The position numbers and the translations under genes are program-made. Below are positions 6,372 to 13,696 of a stretch of 16,649 nucleotides of DNA, in pieces. Below the pieces are notes generated by a model that ran no database searches, had not been told where the DNA came from, and saw only the letters and a list, made by a program, of their open reading frames with translations. The stretch is from Vulcanococcus sp. SFB_649D_100_25 (lineage in GTDB: Bacteria > Cyanobacteriota > Cyanobacteriia > PCC-6307 > Cyanobiaceae): contig JAURGL010000022.1 in NCBI GenBank assembly GCA_030833825.1, positions 1 to 16,649 of the forward strand. The letters run 5' to 3'. How positions within the stretch are numbered: the first letter of the stretch is position 1; every line of letters starts with the position of its first letter.

Positions 6372-7769
6372 ATGACGGCGACACAACTCAGCGCCCCGGT
6401 TGCGCCTACGGCAGCCGAGAGCGGGCGCGGCAGCTACTGGATCACCACCTTCGGCTGCCAGATGAACAAGGCGGACTCCGAGCGGATGGCCGGGATCCTC
6501 GAATCGATGGGCTACCGAGAGGCCCAGGCTGAACTCGAGGCCGATCTGGTCCTCTACAACACCTGCACGATCCGCGATAACGCCGAGCAGAAGGTCTACA
6601 GCTATCTGGGACGGCAAGCCCAGCGCAAACGGACCAACCCCAACCTCACCCTGGTGGTGGCGGGCTGCGTGGCGCAGCAGGAGGGCGAATCGCTGCTGAG
6701 GCGCGTGCCTGAGCTGGATCTGGTGATGGGACCCCAGCACGCCAACCGCCTTGATGTGCTGCTGGCCCAGGTGGAGCAGGGGCAGCAGGTGGTGGCCACC
6801 GAAGAGCACCACATCCTCGAAGACATCACCACCGCCCGCCGCGACAGCAGCATCTGCGGCTGGGTGAATGTGATCTACGGCTGCAACGAGCGCTGCACCT
6901 ACTGCGTGGTGCCCTCGGTGCGCGGCAAGGAGCAATCCCGCCTGCCGGAAGCGATCAAGCTCGAAATGGAAGGGCTGGCCGCCCAGGGGTTCAAGGAGAT
7001 CACCCTGCTGGGCCAGAACATCGATGCCTACGGCCGCGACCTTCCCGGGATCACGCCGGAGGGTCGCCGCCAGCACACCCTCACCGATCTGCTGCAGTTC
7101 GTGCACGACGTGGAGGGGATCGAGCGGATCCGCTTCGCCACCAGCCACCCGCGCTACTTCACCGAGCGACTGATCGATGCCTGCGCCGACCTGCCCAAGG
7201 TCTGCGAGCACTTCCATGTCCCCTTCCAGAGCGGGGATGACGATGTGCTCAAGGCGATGGCCCGTGGCTACACGGTGGATCGCTACCGCCGCATCATCGA
7301 GCGCATCCGCGAGCGGATGCCCGATGCCTCGATCAGCGCCGATGTGATCGTGGCCTTCCCCGGGGAAACCGACGCCCAATACCGCCGCACCCTCGATCTG
7401 ATCGAGGAGATCGGCTTCGATCAGGTGAACACCGCCGCCTATTCCCCCCGCCCCAACACCCCCGCCGCCGACTGGCCCAACCAGCTGAGCGAGGAGGTGA
7501 AGGTGGAGCGCCTGCGGGAGATCAACGCCCTGGTGGAACGCAAGGCCAGAGAACGCAGTGCCCGCTACGCCGGCCGCAGCGAGCAGGTGCTGGTGGAAGG
7601 CATCAATCCCAAGGACGACACCCAGGTGATGGGGCGCACCCGCACCAACCGGCTCACCTTCTTCCCGGCCGCCCGCAACGACGGGGGCCAGTGGCTCCCC
7701 GGGGATTTAGTGGAGGTGTGCATCGAGGAGGTCCGGGCCTTCTCCCTCAGTGGAACAGCCGTGAACTGA
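6372..7769 (+). CDS. miaB: tRNA-2-methylthio-N6-dimethylallyladenosine synthase MiaB
   Basis: MiaB adds a 2-methylthio group to i6A37 of tRNAs that read UNN codons. The 465-residue product shows the methylthiotransferase order of domains. The N-terminal UPF0004 domain carries three cluster cysteines, C29 (FGCQMN), C65 (NTCTIRDNAEQK) and C99 (VAGCVAQQEG). The radical-SAM core carries C171, C175 and C178 (YGCNERCTYCVVP). A C-terminal TRAM region starts near residue 395. NTCTIRDNAEQKV and VPSVRGKEQSR favour MiaB over RimO. The frame stays open upstream to an ATG at 6288, but that would overlap the start of the divergent epimerase gene and add 28 residues unlike the family. The ATG 17 codons before the family's SYWITTFGCQMN start is therefore chosen. 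No clear Shine-Dalgarno is present. Confidence 0.93.
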   Translation: MTATQLSAPVAPTAAESGRGSYWITTFGCQMNKADSERMAGILESMGYREAQAELEADLVLYNTCTIRDNAEQKVYSYLGRQAQRKRTNPNLTLVVAGCVAQQEGESLLRRVPELDLVMGPQHANRLDVLLAQVEQGQQVVATEEHHILEDITTARRDSSICGWVNVIYGCNERCTYCVVPSVRGKEQSRLPEAIKLEMEGLAAQGFKEITLLGQNIDAYGRDLPGITPEGRRQHTLTDLLQFVHDVEGIERIRFATSHPRYFTERLIDACADLPKVCEHFHVPFQSGDDDVLKAMARGYTVDRYRRIIERIRERMPDASISADVIVAFPGETDAQYRRTLDLIEEIGFDQVNTAAYSPRPNTPAADWPNQLSEEVKVERLREINALVERKARERSARYAGRSEQVLVEGINPKDDTQVMGRTRTNRLTFFPAARNDGGQWLPGDLVEVCIEEVRAFSLSGTAVN

Positions 7770-7823
7770 GGCCTGGTCAAGGGGCAGATCGCTGATACGT
7801 TTGGCCTCTCGATCCAGCCGCCC

Positions 7824-8918
7824 ATGACCAGCGAACCCATGCAACTCGGCCTGGTGTTCGGCGGTGTGTCGGGTGAGCATGCGGTGTCGATTCGCTCCGC
7901 CAACACGGTGGCGGCCGCATTGCGTCGGGGAGACAACGCCAACCGTTACCGCCTCAGCTGCTTCTACATCGACCAATGGGGGCACTGGTGGCCTCCGGCG
8001 GTGGCGGACGCCGTGCTGGCCAAGGGGACTCCCGCCAGCCTCGAAGAGCTGCCCGCCGCGCCGCTGCGTCCCGGTTTCCAAGGCTTCCCGGAGGGGGCAC
8101 TGGATATGGAGGTCTGGGTGCCCGTGCTCCATGGCCCCAACGGGGAGGACGGCACCATCCAGGGACTGTTCAGCCTGATGCAGGTCCCCTTTGTGGGTTC
8201 AGGCGTGCTGGGGTCAGCCGTGGGGATGGACAAGCAGGCGATGAAAGCGGCCTTCGCCGCCGCCGGCCTGCCCCAGGTGCCCTACGCCTGCGTAGATGCG
8301 GCTGAACTCCATGGGGATCCCGAGGGGCTGGTCGCCCGGCTTGAGGAGCAACTGGGTTACCCCTGCTTCATCAAGCCCGCCAATCTCGGTTCCTCGGTGG
8401 GGATCAGCAAAGCCAGCACGCGCAGCGAACTGCTGCGGGGGCTGGAGCTCGCCGCCAGCCATGACCCCCGCCTGGTGGTGGAGCAGGGCGTCAAAGCCCG
8501 GGAGCTGGAATGCGCCGTGCTCGGACGCCGGGAGATGCGCGCCTCAGTGCTTGGGGAGATCTGCTTCGACGCCGACTGGTACGACTACGACACCAAGTAC
8601 AGCGAGGGGAAAAGCCACACGGTGATCCCCGCCCAGGTGCCGCCGGAGCTCAGTGAACGGGCCCGTGCCATGGCCATCGCCGCCTGCCGCGCCGTGGCGG
8701 CCGAAGGGCTCTCACGGGTGGATTTCTTCTACGACGGCAGCAGCGGCGAGCTCTGGCTCAACGAGATCAACACCCTGCCCGGCTTCACCAGCCAAAGCAT
8801 GTATCCGATGCTCTGGGAGGCCAGCGGGTTACCGCTGGATGAGCTGGTGCATCGTTTGGTGCAACTGGCGCGAGAATCGGACCTGAGCACTGAGGCCAGG
8901 AGAGATCTCGCGGCATGA
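7824..8918 (+). CDS. ddl: D-alanine--D-alanine ligase
   Basis: Ddl joins two D-alanines with ATP to supply the end of the peptidoglycan pentapeptide. The 364-residue ATP-grasp protein shows FGGVSGEHAVS (12-22, including the substrate-binding E18), GPNGEDGTIQG (104-114), KPANLGSSVG (184-193), and the omega-loop K258-Y259 in YDTKYSEGKS. It also has the metal-binding LNEINTLPGFT with N313, E314 and N316. The tyrosine at the K-Y site is the form that makes D-Ala-D-Ala, not the D-Ala-D-Lac seen in VanA-type ligases. An internal ATG five codons in is an alternative start. The gene follows miaB by 54 bases and overlaps the next gene by ATGA, opening a wall/division block that leads to ftsQ and ftsZ. 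Confidence 0.95.
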   Translation: MTSEPMQLGLVFGGVSGEHAVSIRSANTVAAALRRGDNANRYRLSCFYIDQWGHWWPPAVADAVLAKGTPASLEELPAAPLRPGFQGFPEGALDMEVWVPVLHGPNGEDGTIQGLFSLMQVPFVGSGVLGSAVGMDKQAMKAAFAAAGLPQVPYACVDAAELHGDPEGLVARLEEQLGYPCFIKPANLGSSVGISKASTRSELLRGLELAASHDPRLVVEQGVKARELECAVLGRREMRASVLGEICFDADWYDYDTKYSEGKSHTVIPAQVPPELSERARAMAIAACRAVAAEGLSRVDFFYDGSSGELWLNEINTLPGFTSQSMYPMLWEASGLPLDELVHRLVQLARESDLSTEARRDLAA

Positions 8919-9325
8919 GTCACGGCCTGCTCTGGCTACCACTGCTGGTGGTGTTTCCGTTGATCACCGCTCTGGGCTGGCTGGAACGGCGCAGGCAGCG
9001 CCTGTTCCGGGAATGGGCTGAGGGGGCGGAGCTCTCCAAGCTCGACGATTGCGGTGGCGCCCGCCTGATCGATGGCGTCCTCACCTGGAGCGTCTTCGAA
9101 TCGGGCAAGCTCCAGGAGAAGGGACAGTTCGAGGTCAAGACCCTCGAAAAAGTCGAGTTACTGGCCCTGGGGTCCGGTGAAGCTCCCCTCACCGATGAAT
9201 CCCAAGGCGCCTGCAGGCTCCGCCTGATCAGCCCCGGGGACCACGCGGATGTGCCCTTCGCCGATGCCGATCGTGCCCGCCGCTGGATCACCGAACTGAT
9301 GTCCCGCTCCCGCTGCGAGCTGTGA
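8915..9325 (+). CDS. Uncharacterised small membrane-anchored protein between ddl and ftsQ
   Basis: The 136-residue product starts with one hydrophobic helix (about residues 4-22) followed by a basic stretch, ERRRQRLFREW, so the remaining 110 residues are probably cytoplasmic. That soluble part has alternating strands with features such as GGARLIDGVLTWS, FEVKTLEKVELL and CRLRLISPGD. It ends with a helix, DADRARRWITELMSR. I do not recognise a named domain. Its ATG overlaps the ddl stop (ATGA) and its TGA overlaps the GTG start of ftsQ (GTGA). It is thus locked translationally between a peptidoglycan ligase and a division protein, suggesting an envelope or division role by context only. I recall unnamed proteins at this position in other picocyanobacteria, but cannot check that here. 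Confidence 0.8.
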   Translation: MSHGLLWLPLLVVFPLITALGWLERRRQRLFREWAEGAELSKLDDCGGARLIDGVLTWSVFESGKLQEKGQFEVKTLEKVELLALGSGEAPLTDESQGACRLRLISPGDHADVPFADADRARRWITELMSRSRCEL

Positions 9326-10158
9326 GCAAGACATCCACCCGCTCCAGCCTTGCCCTCGAGCGGCGCAAGCAGCTGCGGCAGGAACGCCGCCAGGAGCGCT
9401 GGAAGCAGATTTGGAGGATCGCTGTCCTCAGCGGCAGCGCCGGAGCCATGGGCTGGCTGCTCCTGCAGCAGGGCTGGGTGGTTCGCGATCCCTCCCAGAT
9501 CGAAGTACTCGGCAGCCGCCAGGTGAACCGTGAGCGTGTGATCCAGGAAGGCAAACTCCGCCTGCCCCTGCAGCTGCTCACCCTCCGGCCGCAGCTACTG
9601 GCCAGCCAGCTCTCAGCCGGTCTGCCGGTGGAATACGTGCAGGTGAGCCGCCTGATGCTGCCGCCGCGGCTGCAGATCAAGCTGGTGGACCGCGAAGCGG
9701 TGGCGCAAGCCCAACGGCGCACCCGCACGGGGTTTGAAACGGGCTTCGTCGATCGTTTAGGCAACTGGATGACCCGCCGCCAGCACGAGGGGGGCGCCAA
9801 TGCCTCCGCTCCAACGGTGATGGTGATGGGCTGGCAGGAGCACCTGCGCCCCCCCCTCTCTCAGGTCCTGGCGCAGCGCAATCACCTTGGCAGCCCGCTG
9901 CAACAGGTGCGCTTTGAGCCCAACGGAAGTCTCTGGCTGCGCACCGTGGCCCTCGGGGATATCCATCTCGGCCCTCCGGACAACCGCCTCGGCGAGCGCC
10001 TGGATGTGCTCCGCCATCTGTCGAAAGAGCTACCGGGACAGATCCGCACCCTCAAGGTGCAATCGATCGACCTCAGTGATCCCGATCAACCGGAACTTGG
10101 GCTCCCAGCCAAACCGGTTCCGAAGAGCGCAACCGTCCCCGCCCCCTCAGTCGACTAG
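9322..10158 (+). CDS. ftsQ: Cell division protein FtsQ
   Basis: FtsQ is a bitopic divisome protein that links early and late division proteins. The 278-residue product has a strongly basic cytoplasmic tail (RRKQLRQERRQERWKQ, residues 14-29), one membrane helix at about 32-50, and a POTRA domain at about 58-125. The POTRA domain opens with QIEVLGSRQVNRERVIQ and is followed by the FtsQ beta domain, with DRLGNWM near 149. The C-terminus is a proline-rich tail of about 20 residues. It starts with GTG, and GTGA overlaps the stop of the upstream membrane-protein gene. The length is close to other cyanobacterial FtsQ proteins. The call rests on domain order and its position before ftsZ, since FtsQ sequences are weakly conserved. 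Confidence 0.85.
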   Translation: MSKTSTRSSLALERRKQLRQERRQERWKQIWRIAVLSGSAGAMGWLLLQQGWVVRDPSQIEVLGSRQVNRERVIQEGKLRLPLQLLTLRPQLLASQLSAGLPVEYVQVSRLMLPPRLQIKLVDREAVAQAQRRTRTGFETGFVDRLGNWMTRRQHEGGANASAPTVMVMGWQEHLRPPLSQVLAQRNHLGSPLQQVRFEPNGSLWLRTVALGDIHLGPPDNRLGERLDVLRHLSKELPGQIRTLKVQSIDLSDPDQPELGLPAKPVPKSATVPAPSVD

Positions 10159-10211
10159 AGCCATCGACTAGCGCCACCGATTGAGACCGCTTGTGAGCGC
10201 GTTGAAAACAT

Positions 10212-10277
10212 GCAAACGGTGACAGGCCGTTGCGCTCTAGCCCCAGGCCAGCAAAGGTATGCCGATACCAGCCTTTG
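10212..10277 (+). promoter_or_regulatory. Two inverted repeats in the ftsQ-ftsZ gap, possible regulatory region of ftsZ
   Basis: Within the roughly 170-base gap before ftsZ, two dyads stand out. The first spans 10212-10233: GC-AACGG against CCGTTGC with one bulged A and a 7-base loop. The second is at 10256-10269, GGTAT-GCCG-ATACC. It is nested in a larger alternative pairing of CAAAGG (10252-10257) with CCTTTG (10272-10277). Neither is followed by a T tract, so they are not ordinary terminators. They could be a protein-binding operator or a leader structure. This is observation plus inference, with no known cyanobacterial motif matched. Confidence 0.35.
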
Positions 10278-10300
10278 ATCGGCAGGATCAACGACATAAT
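10274..10300 (+). promoter_or_regulatory. Possible ftsZ promoter (weak)
   Basis: A CATAAT hexamer (10295-10300) matches five of six bases of the bacterial -10 consensus. TTTGAT (10274-10279) is a poor -35 candidate at a short 15-base spacing. If used, transcription would start near 10307, which favours an ftsZ start codon at 10332 or later over the ATG at 10299. Tentative. Confidence 0.25.
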
Positions 10301-10331
10301 GCTGCGAAGCACCAACGGCATGGGACCTGCT

Positions 10332-11441
10332 ATGGAGATTGCACCCGAGGGCCTCAGTGCCATGACCAGCAATGGCTCGAGCGGGATCGTCCCGAGCCAG
10401 TCGGCACGTATTGAGGTGATCGGTGTCGGCGGCGGCGGCAGCAATGCCGTCAACCGGATGATCCTGTCCGATCTCGAGGGCGTTGGATATCGCGTACTCA
10501 ATACCGATGCACAAGCGCTGCTGCAGTCGGCAGCCAAGCAGCGGGTGCAGCTGGGTCAGAAGCTGACCCGCGGCCTCGGGGCTGGCGGCAACCCTGCCAT
10601 CGGCCAGAAGGCCGCCGAGGAATCCCGCACCGACCTCGCCCAGACCCTCCAAGGGGCTGACCTGGTCTTCATCGCCGCCGGGATGGGCGGCGGCACCGGC
10701 ACCGGCGCAGCGCCAGTGGTGGCAGAGGTGGCCAAGGAATGCGGTGCCCTGACCGTGGGCATCGTGACCAAGCCCTTCGGCTTTGAAGGCCGCCGCCGGA
10801 TGCGCCAAGCCGAAGAGGGCATCGCCCGGCTCTCCGAGCACGTCGACACCCTGATCGTCATCCCCAACGACCGCCTGCGCGAAGCGATCGCCGGTGCTCC
10901 CCTTCAGGACGCCTTCCGCGCCGCCGACGACGTGCTGCGGATGGGCGTCAAGGGCATCACCGACATCATCACCAAGCCTGGCCTGGTGAACGTCGACTTC
11001 GCCGATGTCCGCTCGGTCATGAATGACGCCGGCACCGCCCTGTTGGGCCTGGGTGTGGGCTCTGGCCGCTCCCGCGCCAGCGAGGCTGCTCAGGCCGCCA
11101 TCAACAGCCCCCTGCTCGAGTCGGCCCGGATCGACGGTGCCAAGGGCTGTGTGATCAACATCAGCGGTGGCAAGGACATGACCCTCGAGGACATGACCAC
11201 CGCCTCCGAGGTGATCTACGACGTGGTCGACCCCGAGGCCAACATCATTGTGGGCGCCGTGGTCGACGAGAAGCTCGAGGGCGAGATCCACGTCACGGTG
11301 ATCGCCACTGGCTTTGAGGGTGGCGGGGCCTATCGCCCCGAGCGCTCAATCAGCAGCTTCGTCAGCAACGAGAGCAGTGATGCCGACCTGCCCGGTGCAG
11401 CGATCCCGTCCTTCCTGCTGAACCGCCAGAACAACAACTGA
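10332..11441 (+). CDS. ftsZ: Cell division GTPase FtsZ
   Basis: FtsZ is the tubulin homologue that polymerises into the cytokinetic ring. From the chosen ATG the protein has 369 residues. It shows the nucleotide-binding IGVGGGGSNAVNRM (30-43), NTDAQAL (57-63), the tubulin signature GGGTGTGAAPVVAE (119-132) and TKPFGFEGRRR (146-156). The T7 loop is NVDFADVRSVM (220-230). The C-terminal tail DLPGAAIPSFLLNRQ carries the conserved IPxFLxxR peptide that binds partner proteins. Start choice is uncertain: in-frame ATGs at 10299, 10320, 10332 and 10362 are all possible and differ only in a poorly conserved N-terminal tail. A possible -10 box at 10295-10300 and the usual family length favour 10332. 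A hairpin follows the gene. Confidence 0.95.
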   Translation: MEIAPEGLSAMTSNGSSGIVPSQSARIEVIGVGGGGSNAVNRMILSDLEGVGYRVLNTDAQALLQSAAKQRVQLGQKLTRGLGAGGNPAIGQKAAEESRTDLAQTLQGADLVFIAAGMGGGTGTGAAPVVAEVAKECGALTVGIVTKPFGFEGRRRMRQAEEGIARLSEHVDTLIVIPNDRLREAIAGAPLQDAFRAADDVLRMGVKGITDIITKPGLVNVDFADVRSVMNDAGTALLGLGVGSGRSRASEAAQAAINSPLLESARIDGAKGCVINISGGKDMTLEDMTTASEVIYDVVDPEANIIVGAVVDEKLEGEIHVTVIATGFEGGGAYRPERSISSFVSNESSDADLPGAAIPSFLLNRQNNN

Positions 11442-11468
11442 TCGGTCAGATCAGCGTTGCGCTCAAAC

Positions 11469-11506
11469 CAGCCCCCAGGGTGCATCTCGCACTCTGGGGG
11501 CTGTTC
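11469..11506 (+). terminator. Hairpin after ftsZ, probable terminator
   Basis: CAGCCCCCAGGGTGC pairs with GCACTCTGGGGGCTG over 15 positions with a single G-T wobble, around loop ATCTC. It starts 27 bases past the ftsZ stop. The trailing T tract is short (TTCT), so termination may be partial or depend on other factors. The hairpin may also protect the ftsZ mRNA 3' end. The remaining 120 bases to panB show nothing clear. Confidence 0.6.
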
Positions 11507-11627
11507 TGCGAAGAGGGTGACCCGGAGTCCACGCCTGCCAAGAGCATCCCGTGTGGCTGCTCCCTTCCGGTCCTGACCAGATTTGGGCGTCCGGGCCGCA
11601 TGGGTCCGAGTCGGTCGGATGCTAGCA

Positions 11628-12494
11628 ATGAGCCCCAGCCATCAAGGGGCTCACCCGGTGCGACCTGCTGATCTGCTCACCTGCAAGCAGGAAGGCCGTC
11701 CGATCGCCGTGCTCACGGCCTGGGATGCCCTGTCCGCCGCCATGGTCGAAGCGGCCGGAGCCGACGCGATCCTGGTGGGTGACTCCCTGGCCATGGTGGT
11801 CCTGGGGCACGCCACCACCCTGCCGGTCACGCTGGAGGAGATGGTGCTCCACACCAGGGCCGTGGGGCGCGGGCTGCAGCGCCCGCTCAACCAGCGACCG
11901 CTGATCATCACCGACCTCCCCTTCCTCAGCTACCAGTGCGGGCTCGATGAGGCGATGGCCGCTGCCGGGCAGGTGCTCAAGAACAGTCCAGCGGCCGCCG
12001 TGAAACTCGAAGGGGGAGAGCCGGAGACCCTGCTGGTGGTGGACCGGCTGGTTCGCGGCGGGATCCCGGTGATGGGCCATCTGGGCCTCACCCCCCAGTC
12101 CGTGCATCGCCTGGGCTACCGCCGCCAGGCGAATGACCCCATCAGTCAGGAACGTCTACGCCGCTGCGCCCGCGATCTGGAGGCAGCCGGGTGTTTCTCT
12201 CTGGTGCTGGAGCACGTGCCCTCCGACTTGGCCGCCTCCCTATCCCAGGAACTGACGATCCCCGTGATCGGGATCGGCGCCGGAGACGAGTGCGATGGCC
12301 AGGTGCGGGTCACCGCCGATCTGTTGGGGCTGACGGCCAAGCAGCCCCCCTTCTGCCCGCCCCTGATCAACGGGCGGGAGCTCTGCGTCGATGCCCTCAG
12401 GGGCTGGGTTGGGGCCCTGCAGCCCGCTCAGACCACCAATCCAGGAGCTCCCGCAGCACCGCGTTACTCAGAGCCAAGCCCTCTGGATCGCTAA
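11628..12494 (+). CDS. panB: 3-methyl-2-oxobutanoate hydroxymethyltransferase (ketopantoate hydroxymethyltransferase)
   Basis: PanB transfers a one-carbon unit from methylenetetrahydrofolate to alpha-ketoisovalerate, the first committed step to pantothenate. The 288-residue TIM-barrel protein shows LTAWDALSA (29-37), VGDSLAMVVLGHATTLPVT (50-68, metal ligand D52), ITDLPFLSYQ (94-103, metal ligand D96), VKLEGG (125-130, K126 and E128), MGHLGLTPQS (149-158), VLEHVP with catalytic E195, and IPVIGIGAG (211-219). The chosen ATG gives the usual N-terminal distance to the first motif; an ATG three codons earlier is equally possible. The conserved core ends at ALRGW near residue 260. The last 33 codons are antisense to the 3' end of hemW, a 98-base tail-to-tail overlap. 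ilvC, which makes a precursor of the same substrate, lies at the right edge of the window. Confidence 0.94.
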   Translation: MSPSHQGAHPVRPADLLTCKQEGRPIAVLTAWDALSAAMVEAAGADAILVGDSLAMVVLGHATTLPVTLEEMVLHTRAVGRGLQRPLNQRPLIITDLPFLSYQCGLDEAMAAAGQVLKNSPAAAVKLEGGEPETLLVVDRLVRGGIPVMGHLGLTPQSVHRLGYRRQANDPISQERLRRCARDLEAAGCFSLVLEHVPSDLAASLSQELTIPVIGIGAGDECDGQVRVTADLLGLTAKQPPFCPPLINGRELCVDALRGWVGALQPAQTTNPGAPAAPRYSEPSPLDR

Positions 12495-13644
12495 GCCTCC
12501 AGCGGTTCCCCTCCTGCAGGAGCAGGCCCCGCTCCAGGAAGCCCTGCCAACGCCGTTTCAGCGCGTCGAGTGCAGGAATCGCTACACCGCAATCAAGGGC
12601 CAACTCCGCCAGGGCCACCCCCTCGCGGCGGCGCAGGCCCACCATCACCCGCTCATCGAAGGGCATCGGCCGGGGCGGCTCGATGGGTTCGGGCGAATCC
12701 TGCAACCACTGCGCATACGCATCCCGGGTACGCGGGCGGGACTGCCTCTGGCCCCAGGGCGCCGCGGTGGCCCCCATGCCGAAGCCCCACCAGCCTGCCC
12801 CACTCCAATAGACGCGGTTGTGACGGGACGCGTGACCAGGCTGGGCGTAGTTGGAGATCTCGTAGTGCCCATAGCCCGCCCCCGCTAGGCGCTGGGCCGT
12901 GAGCTCCATCAGATCGGCAGAGAGATCGTCCCCAGGCAAGGCCAGATCACCGCGGGCCTCCATCCGCTCAAAGACGGTGCCGGGCTCAAGGATCAGGTCA
13001 TAAATCGAGAGATGGGGCGGAGCCAGGGCGATGGCCTGCTCCAACTGGGCAGCCCAGTGCGCCAGGTCAGCGCCCGGAAGGCTCTGGATTAAATCCAGGC
13101 TCCAACTGCGCAGCTGAGCGTCCCGCTGGGCGCTCCGTAACCACTGGGCAGCCTCCAGCAGATCGCTGCGGCGATGGCGGCGCCCCAACCGCTCCAACAC
13201 CGCGTCATCGAAGCTCTGCCCCCCGAGGCTGACCCGATTGACCCCCGCCCGCAGATAGCCCTGAAGGCGGGCCAGATCAAAGCTGGCGGGATCGAGCTCA
13301 AGGGTCACCTCCGCCCCCTCCGCCAGTCCGTAGCGCTGGGAGAGCTCGGCAAGCACAGCCTGGATCTGCTCGACGCTCAGCAGGGAGGGGGTGCCCCCAC
13401 CGATGTAAACCGTCGAGAGCGGCGGACCTGGGGCGGAGGCCCGGATTTCACCCCTCAGCTGCTCGAGATAGAGCGCGATTGAGCGGCTTCCCGGCTCGCC
13501 CTGGGCAGCGCTGGCCCGGTCCCCCAGGGGCACCACCGGGAAGTCGCAATAGAAGCAGCGGCGATGGCAAAACGGGATGTGGAGATAGGCGCTGCGGGGG
13601 GGCCTCAGGGCAACGGGGCGGTTACCTCCCTGGGCTAATGCCAC
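12397..13644 (-). CDS. hemW: Radical SAM family heme chaperone HemW (formerly HemN-like coproporphyrinogen oxidase)
   Basis: HemW binds heme and a radical-SAM cluster and delivers heme to respiratory proteins; it is often misannotated as oxygen-independent coproporphyrinogen III oxidase. Counting from the chosen GTG (415 residues), the cluster motif is AYLHIPFCHRRCFYCDF with C26, C30 and C33. Next come GGGTPSLL, ELDPASF, GVNRVSLGGQSFDD (GGQSF where many relatives have GVQSF), DLIQSLPG, HLSIYDLILEPGT and YEISNYAQPGHASRHN. The HRRCFYCDF form without an N-terminal HemN extension supports HemW. Start choice is uncertain. An ATG at 13698 adds 18 residues unlike the family and would overlap the start codon of the divergent PIN/TRAM gene. 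The GTG leaves a 52-base divergent gap. The 3' end overlaps panB by 98 bases. Confidence 0.88.
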   Translation of the reverse strand: MALAQGGNRPVALRPPRSAYLHIPFCHRRCFYCDFPVVPLGDRASAAQGEPGSRSIALYLEQLRGEIRASAPGPPLSTVYIGGGTPSLLSVEQIQAVLAELSQRYGLAEGAEVTLELDPASFDLARLQGYLRAGVNRVSLGGQSFDDAVLERLGRRHRRSDLLEAAQWLRSAQRDAQLRSWSLDLIQSLPGADLAHWAAQLEQAIALAPPHLSIYDLILEPGTVFERMEARGDLALPGDDLSADLMELTAQRLAGAGYGHYEISNYAQPGHASRHNRVYWSGAGWWGFGMGATAAPWGQRQSRPRTRDAYAQWLQDSPEPIEPPRPMPFDERVMVGLRRREGVALAELALDCGVAIPALDALKRRWQGFLERGLLLQEGNRWRLSDPEGLALSNAVLRELLDWWSERAAGPQPSP

Positions 13645-13696
13645 CGGAATAGGGCATGCTGCGCTTTCAGAGCGATCGGCAGCCACTGCACAGACC

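Noticed and set aside
6255..7379. Long open frame antisense to miaB (about 370 codons)
   Set aside because: It is a GC-rich shadow frame: its translation is low-complexity H/G/A/V/L-rich with no domain, while the opposite strand encodes a full MiaB with all cluster cysteines.
10151..10171. Direct repeat TCGACTAG (two copies) around the ftsQ stop
   Set aside because: The repeat is eight bases and only two copies; no attachment-site or target-duplication context such as a tRNA, integrase or transposase is present.
10884..10891. GCGATCGC (HIP1 element)
   Set aside because: Only this single copy was seen, inside ftsZ, so it is not an iterated repeat here and has no evident role.
10155..11291. 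Long open frame antisense to ftsZ (about 380 codons)
   Set aside because: The translation is histidine-, glycine- and alanine-rich without motifs and lies over the complete FtsZ coding region. High GC at third positions removes stops from this frame.
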